Of a DNA stretch of 64,000 bases, positions 1 to 11,304 are shown piece after piece (within the stretch, counting starts at the first letter, position 1; every line of letters begins with the position of its first letter). The stretch is from Acridotheres tristis (taxonomy: Eukaryota; Chordata; Aves; Passeriformes; Sturnidae), in the NCBI GenBank assembly GCA_037013685.1, contig CM072891.1, positions 15,228,501-15,292,500 of the forward strand, written 5' to 3'. The translations under genes were made by a program, and so were the position numbers. The notes beneath the pieces are model-generated. The model had not been told where the DNA came from and did not search any database. It saw only the letters and a program-made list of their open reading frames with translations.

Positions 1-1255
1 AAAATTTTATGGGTTTTTGCACAGGCATTGCACTGTATCTAAAAAAGCAGACTAAATTTAAGTGCAGAATTAAAAAAAAAAAAAGAGGAAAAGGGATATT
101 TCTGCAAATTTCACCATTTTTTATTTGCAATGAAGAAAGGTGGTATTAATGTAGATATAATGCAGGTACAGCTGTGATTCCCAGACCATAAAAATTAATA
201 CTTCAGATGATAAAATTCTGCTTGCAATTAATTCTAAAATGCTGAACCAGATAACCTGCTTGCAAAGTCTGTGTCTGCTCTGAGACTTTATAAGGCCTAC
301 TAGATGCTAACTTTTATTTGATCCCAAATTTGCAACGTGAAAACGGGCACTACATATTTTGGAGAGAAAAATTGACAAAGCTGAGTTCATGTATGTTAAT
401 GAGGGTTCATAAGCTGGGCACCAGTGCCCGTGGTTATGTTTGTGCCATTTTCTATCAGTTTGTTTCATTATGCTTGTGTGGATGCTTCTTTTGCATGAAT
501 ACGGTTTTGACAGTTTTAGAAAACTGGAGTATTGAGCTGGAACTGATGGAATTTTTCACATCTTGGTAATCAGTGTAACAGGAAGCAAATGTTCTGGTAG
601 AGATGTGGTGACTATTCTCTTTTTACTCTTAGAGGGAAGAGAACTGGTTTTAAATTGAATGTAATTTCCAAAGCATCTTCTTTTTATAGAAGAGAAAATT
701 ATTTTTATGTCCTTTACATGTTTAAAGCCTCAGTTTCTTTTCCCAAAGGTGTTAAAATATTATTCTGGCCTGTTTCTGTCTGTTAAAGTTGGATCATCCA
801 GTCTGAACCACCAACATCATAGTATATGACCAATCACACATTATCAGTTTGTTAGTTTATTGGTTTTAATTGTTTTTAGCTATATTAATTTTTGGAAAAA
901 TTTTGAAAACATCATTATTAACAGAGAAGTAGATCACTACTTTATGAACAATTTGCAGATCAGAAACAAACTGATATTTTTAACTGCTCTGCTTTGTGCT
1001 AGTAGACTACACTGTTGCAACAGCACCCTGAAAATATTTTGATCTTTACTCTCTAACGGCTCTACACTGGTGGGTGGGGATTTTTTTTTTCAGCTTTCAA
1101 TAACAATTTGGGGATTTTTCCCTGTTCTTTTGCAGGTAATAGTGCATACCACCTTCCAGCAATGCAAGCCTCAGCTACTCTTACTCAGTATGTTGCAGGG
1201 AATAATATTAACTGTGCTTGGCAGTCTCCACCTCATATTCACCTCAAGGGTAGCA

Positions 1256-1281
1256 AGGATATGTGACTATGCACATATCCT
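1256..1281. repeat. Perfect 10-bp stem, 6-base loop
   Basis: AGGATATGTG (1256-1265), loop ACTATG, then CACATATCCT (1272-1281). Surroundings are ordinary AT-rich sequence. Confidence 0.9.
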
Positions 1282-4200
1282 GTAAAATTAATAATGTTCT
1301 TCGTTAGTATAAGACAAATCATATTCTTCAAATCCTTCCGAAAGGAGTTCTTCAGCTACAAAGCAGGAATCTTTCAAAATATTTCTTTTTGATAACTCAG
1401 GGAATATGGTTTTTTTTTTCCCATGTGCAAAACCAGCGATGATGTCACTTTGTTTCACAATACCTTGAGGGTCCGAAGGGAAGAAAATAGATTAAATAAT
1501 GGGGTAGGTCTTTTGTGTTATTAATAGAATTGAAATTTTCTGTGTTTGGAAACTTTCTGGGATATGACTTGTGGCTAGCAAGTATCCACATGAACTAGTG
1601 AGAAGGAGCATCCTGTAATTCCTTTCATGTAACAGAATTATAAAATTGTTTGGGTCAGAACAGATCTTTAGGGTGATTTAGTGCCAGATGCTTGTCTTCC
1701 ATGCTTTGTTTCTGAAGCTGATTTACATAAATTTGCTTCTAATTAATGATTGAAAACTCTACAAAATTATATTAAATAGGTAAAACATTAGTAAAATTTT
1801 CATATAAGGAATATATACACCAGCAGAGGAATAGAAAATAGGAATAATTCACATAAATAATAATGGAGAATTTTAGTTTTCATTTTGAAATGAAAGAATA
1901 ATGGGTTTAGCTGCTTTTCAATAATAAGGACTTGTGTCTTACTGTGATTAAAGTAGGACTCTGGAACTCAAAATTACTTTCTGAATTTTTCTGTGACTCT
2001 AGATCTTTTAAAACTGTCACCTTCCTTTTTTGGAGAGATAAATATCCTCACAGACTCCTTTGTTGATACTACATTCTGGTATGCAAAATTCCTTATAATT
2101 ATTGCTAAGCTAGAGCTAACAATCAGATATGCTAGTAGGGAAGGTGAATGTAAGTTTAAAATTATCAGTTCAGTAGAACTCAGTAGCACTCATCCTATTG
2201 CTTGGTCAACAACATGAATTGTTTTTTTCTCTCTGACCCACTCTGCTTCATTTCAGCCATACTGAATTTAGCACTTGACAAAGTGGGCACTAATTTATTT
2301 ATTTTGCTGTATTTAAAATGCTAGACAACACTATCAAATGTTCTTCATTCTCTTTTCTTTCTGTTTGTGACTATCACACTGTGTTATACAAACACAGCAG
2401 GGATGAAAGCTAAAACAAATGCATATTTGTGTCTAAAGCAGAAAAATGTGTATTTATAGATGAACAAACCAGGTCAAATCTTTCACAGTAAAAAAATAAA
2501 TTAAACAGCCATTTGTCAGATGAGTATCTGGAGACCATTATTACGAGTCAATAGAACTGATCTTAAAATGGGGGAAATATTGTCAGGGGAAAATATTTTT
2601 AATGACATTTTGTGTTTATAAGCACACACAGACATTCACAATAAAAAGACACCAGTCTGGTTTTCACACTGTACTGCTGCTCTGAAATGAATCACTCACA
2701 GCTTTGTATTAGTTAGGCTGAGCAAGACAAATAGTCTAGAAGATTGGTTTAACACATATTAACTCGTTTATTGATTAGATGTACAAAAACATTTCCAATC
2801 AATAGTGTATGAGTGAATATCCTTGCTGCAGCAGATCACAGAGAAAATTATTCTAGAATTTAGAATGTATACCTTATCTGAACTAGTTTTGGAGAGATAG
2901 CCATGCAGAATTACCTAATCCCCATCTGCTTAACTCAACTGCAGAAGTATAAAAATATTAGCATACTAGGCAAGCAACTATTATTTGGTTTGTTTCCATC
3001 TGGCATTCTTGAAACAAGGAAAAAGGAGAAGTGCAGTATATATCAAAAGTACAGATTTTATGCAGGAGAATAATCCTTCCTCGGGGTTTAACTAAGCTAA
3101 AAGATCATTAAAAGATGGAAATTGGGAAAAAAACATAGTTACAACCTTGGCCATAAATAATCGGGGTTTATGGAGGTCTGGCCAGTTCTGAAGTCTAAAA
3201 AAAGTTCCATTTTGTTAAGCATGTTAAAGAAAATAGAGCTCTGGAATAGCAGAATGTGTCACACCCAGAAGGGAATGAAAGCTGGTAAGAAACCATCAAG
3301 GAAACACCAGTAGCTTGTTTTACTGCACAGTGAGTCAGCAATCAGAGGTGAGATTTAACTCGAAGTTCTTTGTATTTACTGCTTATAAAGAATTTGTATA
3401 CAGACACCTTTCTTTAAGGAACTTTCTTGTGTTTTCTCTTTGTACCCTGAGTAGAAAGTCTTACGTGGGCATAGCACACTATGATTTTCTGTCCTACTGA
3501 TTTTACTCTTGTTACTTAACATGAAAGTAGCCAGAGCTCACACACATTTCTACTAACAGCTTGCAAGTGATTCAGATTCATAAATAACAGAATCTAATGC
3601 TATTTCACACATCCTAGGATATCCAAGACTTCAGGAGCAGACAGATAAAGCCTTGAATCTACAAGAAACTTGTGCTCTTGTGGAATGGCAACTCGGGGCC
3701 AGACGTAGTAACAAGATATAACATCCTCCTATATTTTGGCAGTTGAATGTTACCCTGTTAGTGATATTTATTAAAAATAGCAGGAACTGGGTAACTGTGT
3801 TTTCTCTTCTGCTTATTTATGTTCTTTACTGTTATCATGGTAGCATATGTTACTATGTGTAGTCTTTCTTTAATAATTCTTCCTTTTACTACAGCTCTTT
3901 TCATCCTTTTGCAATCTATAAAAATATAGCTGCTGTGAGAACAATCACTACAGCCCGGTTATAACTTCAGTGAGTTTTTCTTAATAACTGCCATAATGAA
4001 TTGATAGAAAATATTTAAATATTTTAGATCAAATTTTGATCAGTGTCTGGCCTAAGTCTGAAGTAAAAGCAGTACCCTTGAAATGAGGAGCTGAGTGTTG
4101 GAATAATAGTATTGTTTTCAAAAGGTTTCTTGCAATTCTCCTTGGTGAGTTAGTTATTCAAAGATTATACTTTCATATTGACAATAATTTTCTTGTTCTC

Positions 4201-4360
4201 TTTTTCCCCATAAAGCTTAATTTTCTTTGTAATGACCTTTTTCCAAACCCTCCCTAGCATTTCATTTTTCTTTAGTCCATACCCAGAAAATGAAGGCATT
4301 TTGCATCTCTCTCTTTTCTTCTGAGGAAGAAAGGGATGGAGGGAGGGAGGGAGGAAGAAA

Positions 4361-4450
4361 GGAAGAATGGATTATGTCTCATTTTGGTATACTCTTCTGT
4401 TGGGAAGGAAGGATGAATCTCTCGTTTTGGAATACTCTTGTTTTGGGACC
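4361..4450. repeat. Diverged 43-bp tandem duplication next to a purine-rich run
   Basis: A GGGA/GGAA purine run (about 4333-4366) leads into two imperfect copies 43 bases apart. CTCATTTTGGTATACTCTT (4378-4396) matches CTCGTTTTGGAATACTCTT (4421-4439), and the TTGGGA ends also match. The duplication is older than the one at 38.5 kb, judging by its mismatches. Confidence 0.6.
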
Positions 4451-6179
4451 ATAAGTGCATGGAAGGTGAGGTATTCCAGTGTAAATGTAGTAGATTTAGT
4501 ACCTAATTATACTCTCTGAAATTTTGGATGGGGCTGCTTGCAACTTATTTTTCCATATACCTTGAGAAAATTCATTTTCTCTGGTTGAATTTCCTTTGCT
4601 AGCTGCTTTGGAATGGTTCAATCTTATTCATTCTGTAGAAAGCCAATTATATTTTTTTAAATAAAAATGCCATGAAAAGGTCCTTTTCTCTATTTTCTAT
4701 TTACATGCCTTTGAACTTATTAAAAGCAAACCTCTCACAAAAGTAAGTGAGAAAGCAGACATGTAAGTCTGTGGTTCTGGTACTCTTCAGTAGGTTTATT
4801 TTCAGAGAGTTTTACTTAACATTTAAAAACATATGTAATTGTGATCATACTTTGTAAGAGGAGGAAACACCACATGCTCAAGTTTTGCTATAATAATCAT
4901 GCTCTGTGAAAAATGAACATACATATTGAAAGTATTTTTCAATAAGCAACTACTTAGTTTTGGATTATATCTGGAATTTATTTGTATTACAATAACTCAG
5001 ATTGAGATATTTGCTGCTAACTACAAATTTACATTATTGTATGGAATGACAGAGGGAAAGGAACTAAGAAAATTGTTTATAGTTAGCCCACAAATAGAAA
5101 AAAGAAATCCCAGATCTGTTTACTTCCAGTAACTTTCTTCCTCCTGTTTATTGAATAATTTTACCCATTTTAGTTTCTATGGGTATTTTCACTGTTCATA
5201 AGTTGATCTGCAAAATGTCACTCTTTTAAACAGCAGGTTATTTTTTAATAATTCCTATTATTCATGTTGTTGCTCTTATTTTATTTCATTGGACACTGAT
5301 ATACCACCCAACATAAATATTTTTATTGCTTGTTACAATACTGAGGAGATTCTTAAAATACATTCTTTTCCTACTACTGAATTGGAAGTAAATTTTTATT
5401 GATGCCTAAGTGTATGTAAACACTGAGATTTTAAAATGCTTCTATAATCGTACAAGTTTACAATAACCTAATCTTTATGGATGCAGCTCTGTTGGTAAGA
5501 AATTGAGTGAAAGTTAGAAGATCTGGTTTCAGATTTTTGTTCTGTCACAGATCCCCTGCATGTCCTTTAGGGCTAATACATAGATAAAGGTCAGCTTAAT
5601 CAGAAAAAAATGAATGAAGTGATTAAGGCATATTGAGATATCTTAAGACATACTGATTTGTTGTGTTTCAGGCTCCAGTTTGATCCAGAAGTAAATGCAA
5701 ACTCTTCCATCTGAGTTGAGGGTTGGAAATAGTGAGACACAACCCCCACATCTCCACCATGTGACTGCAGGCTAGGAATACCTGGCATTTCTTTACCACA
5801 TCATTTGAGAAAGCCTGTTAAGCTCTTCAGGGCACATATTTGCCCATCTCTTCATCTCTCTCTCTCTCTTTCTTTGCTGTTTTTTCCCCTTCTTTTTGAT
5901 TGAAAGAAATTGCCATGTTGATAAGGGCATAAAGTATTTGCAAAGTGCTGGTTGAATAGAACTGGCAAGAGAATAAGTATTTTCTTAATGTAGCATAGGG
6001 ATATTTTCTGTGACATCCTCAATTTTGCACTTATAATGAAGGGGAAAAAAAAAAAAAAAAATCCCTGGGGAAGAAGTAGTCTTTTCCATGCAAAGCTGAT
6101 GGCTGGCTCAGGGAAAGACAGTCCATATCCTGTTTCAAACTACTTATTATAACAAGCAATCCCATCCAAACCTTCCAGA

Positions 6180-6217
6180 TTGAGTCACAGACACTTCCTG
6201 CTTTGAGTCACAGACAC
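6180..6217. promoter_or_regulatory. Paired AP-1-type sites in a 15-bp direct repeat
   Basis: TTGAGTCACAGACAC occurs twice without mismatch, at 6180-6194 and 6203-6217, 23 bases apart. Each copy contains the AP-1 consensus TGAGTCA (6181-6187 and 6204-6210). The following 200 bases are less AT-rich than the surroundings. A regulatory role is inferred from the motifs only. Confidence 0.35.
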
Positions 6218-7899
6218 AGCAGATCAGCTTTAACCTCCATTTCCCTCTCGAGCTTGCTTGAGACTGGAGCTGTTGGTGACCCAGAGCAGCAGCACAAACT
6301 GTCTCCGTGTTAAATAAGAGCTGCAGGCTGCATGAGCACAGTCACCTTACATAAGCACCTAGGATTCCAGAAAACTTATCAATGAATCAAACCAACAGCG
6401 AGGGCAAAAAAATACCAGTGCCTGTTACATCAGTAGCTTCCCACAGAGACTAAGCTTTTGTCCAACAGAAACTGAGATTTGCTTAGTTCCCAGGCAAAAT
6501 CAAGGAGGCAGGTACCTCTCTGCAAAACTGAGGAGTGTGTCCTTCACTGAGACACTGAGATGGCATGCTTGGAATCCACTGCTAGAAGGAAGGAACAAAC
6601 AGCTCTTTGTTTCTGTGTCCTCCTTATAGACATTCTCACAAATAAATATATAAATGAAAACTCTCCAGAATTAGTATAGACTAAGAAAGCTCTGTGGAGG
6701 TTGCTAGGCAGCCAAGGCCAAAGGAATAGAAAGCAGGCAAGTCTTTGAAAAACAGAATCAGTGACTTATGGGTTATCTGAAGTCATGATTTACTCAAATG
6801 TCTTTTGTCATAAACAAGAGAAAGTAGAATTTATTTTTCTTTAGCAAATGAACAATCTTTTTTAAAGATTTGAAAAAAAAAGGCCAGTTTTATATCTCAT
6901 ACCTATCTTTGTTTTGGAGCTATGGAATTTTATGCATTAATCTTTGCTTATTACTAATACAGACATTTCATGCAGTATATAGAGGCTATAACTTGAAAAT
7001 TATTTATCAAATTAATTGATGTTTAAACTTTATTTCAGTTGTAATTTTTACCTTGCTGTGCATATGAACTCTAGAAGAAGAAAGTTTCCAATTCCGGAAT
7101 GAATGCCTTGCCCTCAAAAAGCGTACACAGACATGTTTCACTGTCACTAATGACAGGAAAAGGCCTAACTTCTACTACATTTCCCTGTTTGGTGTATGAT
7201 GAAGCTACTCATTACAGAAATACAGAAGTAACCACCCCCTTCCTATTACTACTAAGTATGCAAAAATACAGGCATTTGTAACAGGCAAGGCAAGGTTGTC
7301 ACCTGTGAGATTAGGTGATCACATTATTGACTAATTGCTGCCTATGAGATCTCTGGTTATATTTGTGCCTTAAAAGTCTTGAAATTAACTGTGCCCTCAG
7401 CAGTTCTGTCAACCTGCAAACATTGAGGGGGCAGGCACTGTAATCCTACAACTCCCCTCCCTTCTCAGACTGTGTACTCTGAGTTATTCTCTCTCAATGT
7501 CTTCAGTTTATGTCTAGAGAAGATTCAATTGCTGCATCACAGTTTCTCAATCTGTGTTTTTTTCCACAGGGTGGATGCTGTGGGGGGGTCCAGGCAGCTC
7601 TGTGGAACAGTCTCCAATGGGCTAGTAGGATGAGAAGGTCCAGGGGTGGTTTGGGAAACGAGGAGAAACATCACCTCCCGAGACGGTAAACCTGCTGCAA
7701 AGGTAACTCATGTTAGGATATTGTTATGCAAGGCAGCTTTTCTGGCCCCATGGATATGCTGGAATGCATGGCAGAAAACTGGTAGGGAAGGGGAGCACAA
7801 ACCTTTGTTGTTGTCTGACTGTTCATGCAGTGCTGTGAGGTTAGACTTCTGGCTGCTTTCAGGCACTCAATTTGTTGGGTTGGTTTTTTTTAATGAGTT
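6218..7899. other. Non-coding; nothing certain
   Basis: The first 200 bases are less AT-rich and could be a conserved element or a UTR exon, but no clear acceptor/donor pair stands out. The rest is AT-rich. The 87-codon ORF near 7.65 kb matches nothing I know. Confidence 0.5.
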
Positions 7900-8010
7900 A
7901 AGCAGCTAATAGTTGCTATAAAGTTGTTTATTGCAGAAGCACATTAGTCTTAAAAGCAAAAGCAAAGCAGAGCAATGGCAAAAAGCAATGGCAAAACGTA
8001 CTAGCTCTCC
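7900..8010 (-). repeat. Weak LTR-like patch with 13-bp tandem repeat
   Basis: AGCAATGGCAAAA is repeated directly at 7971-7983 and 7984-7996, next to AGCAAAAGCAAAGCAGAGCAA and a GTTTATT that would be a polyadenylation-type signal on the minus strand. The composition resembles avian retroviral LTR ends, but I cannot match it to a family and see no LTR borders. Confidence 0.2.
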
Positions 8011-9969
8011 CTAATGCATGTTTTTATATAGAAAGTTCTTAATAAGCTAAGACACAAACTCAGATTACTACTTTTTAAATTATTAGAATTTTAGTTTTTT
8101 AGCATGTTATGTTATGTATAAACTACATATATAGTTCATCTTTTTTTAACTGAAAAATGTAAGAGGTATTTTTACTACAGTTTTATTATGTCTGAAACTA
8201 TGTTCTTGGAGCCTCCATGGAACTTCTAGTATTTAAGACTATGTTTTTCAACCTTCACTAGAACTCGAACTTCTACACTGGTATCTGAGACTTTTACTCA
8301 CTAAAAACACTTAAAACTCATTTTATTTACTTACTTACTTACTTGTTTATTTTAAAACTTAAACTTATACCTCTACTTTATGTGTGAGTGGGTTAACATA
8401 CTTCAATCCATCCAAAGGCTTTAATTCAATCCCTGCACTCAGATTCCTCTCTAAAAAATTCAGAAAAACTCTTACCTTACTAACTCCAACATGGTGCCTC
8501 CTGAATATCTTTCCCAAGCTTCTTAAACTATGCTGAGTTTCAGTTCCAATCCTTGTGTGAGAGAGAATTTGGATGCTGTATCTTACAGGGGTTTTCTTGT
8601 TTTCCTGTGGACCTGTCAGAGAATAGAAATCACTAATTTACAGTAACTTTCCAAGAAATTCCTTAAAGGAATTAAACCATGAAAATGCGAACTTATAAGA
8701 CCGATAACAATTTAGCAGAGTAAAATGTTCTTTCACAGGGAGAGCTAATAGTCGGATTTTTGAAAGTACATGATCTTGTTTTATTGGGTTCTTTCAATCT
8801 CACCTTAGCTACTGTGCTTGTGGAGACTCTCTTCCTACCCTGAAGCCTTAACTATGGATGTTTTCTTCCTAGCATTTCAGAAGTCCAAGAGAACGTGCAA
8901 ACTAAAAATCTGTCATCCCTCAGAGTAACTTTAATGCTTCCTTCTTCATGTTAAAAGTCAGAGTTGAGACACGAAGCATCAAAACATTTTCTGCTGTCCC
9001 AAAAGCCCAGCTGTATGGTGTATTTTTGAGCCCAGTTAACTTATCATATGTCCCTTCTATACACACATTTCTTGGTTCTCAGCTAATATTAAGTTTGCTG
9101 AACAAACAGATTTTGTTCACTCATCCTAAACCAACCATTTCCCATGGTACATTTTGAAATATCTGACAGGCTGCCTTGCTTCTTTCCTTTATTAATGTGC
9201 CTTAATGTATGCAATGTGCAAGAAAAATAACAATGGAAAATCACACTGGTGAAAATAAAATGGGGTTTTTGATGCAAAAGTTTTCATAAGGATCTATTCC
9301 CATATCTCATGAGACACTGAAAAACATAAAATATCATTTAATGGGGAAATATTTTTTTCTTTGTTCAGTATAATGTTTTGGCTGGTTGAATACTAGGTTA
9401 GGCTTTCAAATGTGTCTGGGAAATACCTTCCTTTTTGCTTCTGATGAGCTCCCAGACATTCATTCATTGAAACAGTTCAGAGAATCCACTGCTACAATTC
9501 ACAAATTTGTGACAGAAGGAAGGTTTGACACAGGAAAGGGAGGCCTTGCCTCCTGCATTTATACGTGTGGTGATAGTATTCAGCTTATGATCTGCTTTTC
9601 AACAATTTTCCACTCAGACTCGTTGCTAATCATTTCAACCTCCAGACTCAATTTGGTTTTCTATTATCTAGTAGAAATGAGTTTATGTGGGTTTTTTTTA
9701 GTGAGGGCCCAGTAGTCTCTACAAAAAATATTGCACCAATTTGTCTTAGGTACTTTACTGCAAACAAAAGATAAGAGTAGCTTGTTTATGGTTGGCACTG
9801 GTCTGAGATTCAAAGGATCTCAGGTGTTTCAGGTGTCTTCTTCATTGCATTTTTCTACCTGCAATGTGGGCAGACTCATATGGAGTTTTTATAATGTTCT
9901 TTTGTTGATGCTTTAGCGACAATCCTTTCTCGAAGGGGACAAAGGATCTTTGCCCAATTGTTAACAGGT
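8011..9969. other. Non-coding; short TTAC run only
   Basis: A short (TTAC)n-like run lies near 8328-8345. ORFs of 60-109 codons have no recognisable domain and their composition follows the local base content. Confidence 0.5.
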
Positions 9970-10640
9970 GTCATTAAAAGAGCTTTAAACTAGATTTGAA
10001 GGGAGAAAGGGATAAAAGCAGGCTCGCTAGAGAAAAGCCTGGGGGTAGCATGACAATGTCTGTGGAATGGTGTGAGGGAGTCAGTCTCCTCAGTGATGTT
10101 CTGGGTACACCTGAGCACATTTGAAATACCTTTTTACTAACACACAGCACAAGCAGTGTAGTGGAGTTGACCCTGGCCAGATGCAAGGCACCCACCAAAG
10201 CTGCTCTGTCAATCCCCTCCACATCTGGACAGAAGAGAGAAAATATAAAGATTTAATGGGTTGTGATAAGGACTGGGAGAGATCACTCCTCAAATACCAT
10301 CATAGGCAAAACAGACTCAAACTGGGGATGCTGATTGAACTTATTACTAACAAAATCAGAGCAAGATAATGAGAGGTAAAATAAATCTTAAAAACACCCT
10401 GGCCCCATCCAGCAGTGCAGGGAGACAGGGAATGGGGGTTATGATCAGTTTATCCTGGGTTGTTTCTGCAGCTGCTCAGCGAGAGGAATCCTTCCCCTGC
10501 TCCAGGGTGAGGTCCCTCCCATGGGAGATGGTTCTCCATGTGAGTCCATCCCACAGGCAACAGTTCTCCACAAACTTCTGCAGTTTGAGTCACAGAAGCA
10601 AGTGCAGGGCTCTCCACTGGGTACAGGTCAGTGTGGTTGT
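9970..10640 (+). mobile_element. Probable endogenous-retrovirus-derived interspersed repeat fragment
   Basis: This stretch resembles, from memory, an interspersed repeat common in bird genomes and thought to derive from an endogenous retrovirus. The recognisable parts are the segment around GAGAGATCACTC and GGCAAAACAGACT (about 10279-10317), a run around ATCAGAGCAAGATAATGAGA (10355-10374), and the block around GTGAGGTCCCTCCCATGGGA (about 10507-10526). No intact retroviral gene is present; the short ORFs here are fragments without recognisable domains. Family name and exact borders cannot be fixed without a repeat library. Confidence 0.6.
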
Positions 10641-11304
10641 ACATACAAACCAGAGGAAGAGTCTGGGAAGCAGCCCTGCAGAATGAGATCTGGGGAACTG
10701 GGTCAGTGGCAAATTGAATGTGCAGTGCCCTGGGAACCAAGAGAGCCAGCTGTGTCCTGGGGTACATCAGGCACAGCATCACTGCTTGGTTGAGGGAGAT
10801 TATTGTCCCATCTGCACTGCAGCCCCACCTTGAGTACTGAGTGCAGTTTTGGGGGCCTCAAAAGAAATACACCCACCTGTTAGACCGTGTCCACAGACAA
10901 CCAATATGGTGAAAGGTCTCGGGAGCAAGACTTAGGAGGAGCATCTAAGGTCACTTGGTTTGCTCAGCTTGGAGAAGAGAAGGCTGGGGTGACCCCATTG
11001 CAGTCTAGAACTTCCACAAGGGGGACAGCAAAGGGGAGGATGCTGATCTCCTCACTCCAGTGACCAGCAGCAAGACACGAGGAAATGGAATAAAGCTGCA
11101 CCAGGGGAACTTCAGACTGGTGGTTCCTCACTCAGTGGGTGGCTGGTCACTGGCACAGGCTTGCCCAGGGAAATGGTCATGGCCCTAAGACCCAGAGAGT
11201 TCATCCATCTGGATGATGCTGTTAGTCACATGATTTAGTTTTAGGTAGTCGTGTGACTAACAGAGAGTTGTTCCTTTCAGCTTTAGATATTCTATGGTTC
11301 TATT
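10640..11304 (+). mobile_element. CR1 LINE fragment, 3' end, + strand
   Basis: The sequence resembles the C-terminal part of the avian CR1 reverse-transcriptase ORF and the 3' UTR. Recognisable phrases include the block for a CR1-type tail (GAGAAGAGAAGGCTGG, about 10973-10988), the stretch around TGGGGGCCTCA and TGATGCTGTTAGTC, and the terminal GATATTCTATGGTTCTAT (about 11286-11303), which is the CR1 3' octamer repeat. All frames carry stops or frameshifts, so it is a dead, 5'-truncated copy. The 5' border is blurred by the ERV-like sequence directly before it. Confidence 0.85.
11220..11262. repeat. Hairpin-forming inverted repeat in a CR1 tail
   Basis: TGTTAGTCACATGA (11220-11233) is matched by TCGTGTGACTAACA (11249-11262), 13 of 14 paired, with a 15-base loop. 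It lies in the CR1 3' UTR close to the terminal repeat. Confidence 0.7.

Larger units (their letters stand above)
1..6179. other. Non-coding, AT-rich; likely LRRC4C intron or 5' flank
   Basis: Frequent stops in all frames; the longest ORFs are under 90 codons and look random. Apart from the 1256 hairpin, the purine-rich duplication at 4.36 kb, a CT-rich run near 5855-5873 and a poly(A) at 6045, I see no gene, RNA gene or recognisable transposon. Confidence 0.6.

Noticed and set aside
10369..10793. Overlapping ORFs of 90-110 codons
   Set aside because: They lie in ERV-like and CR1 repeat sequence and carry no recognisable intact domain.
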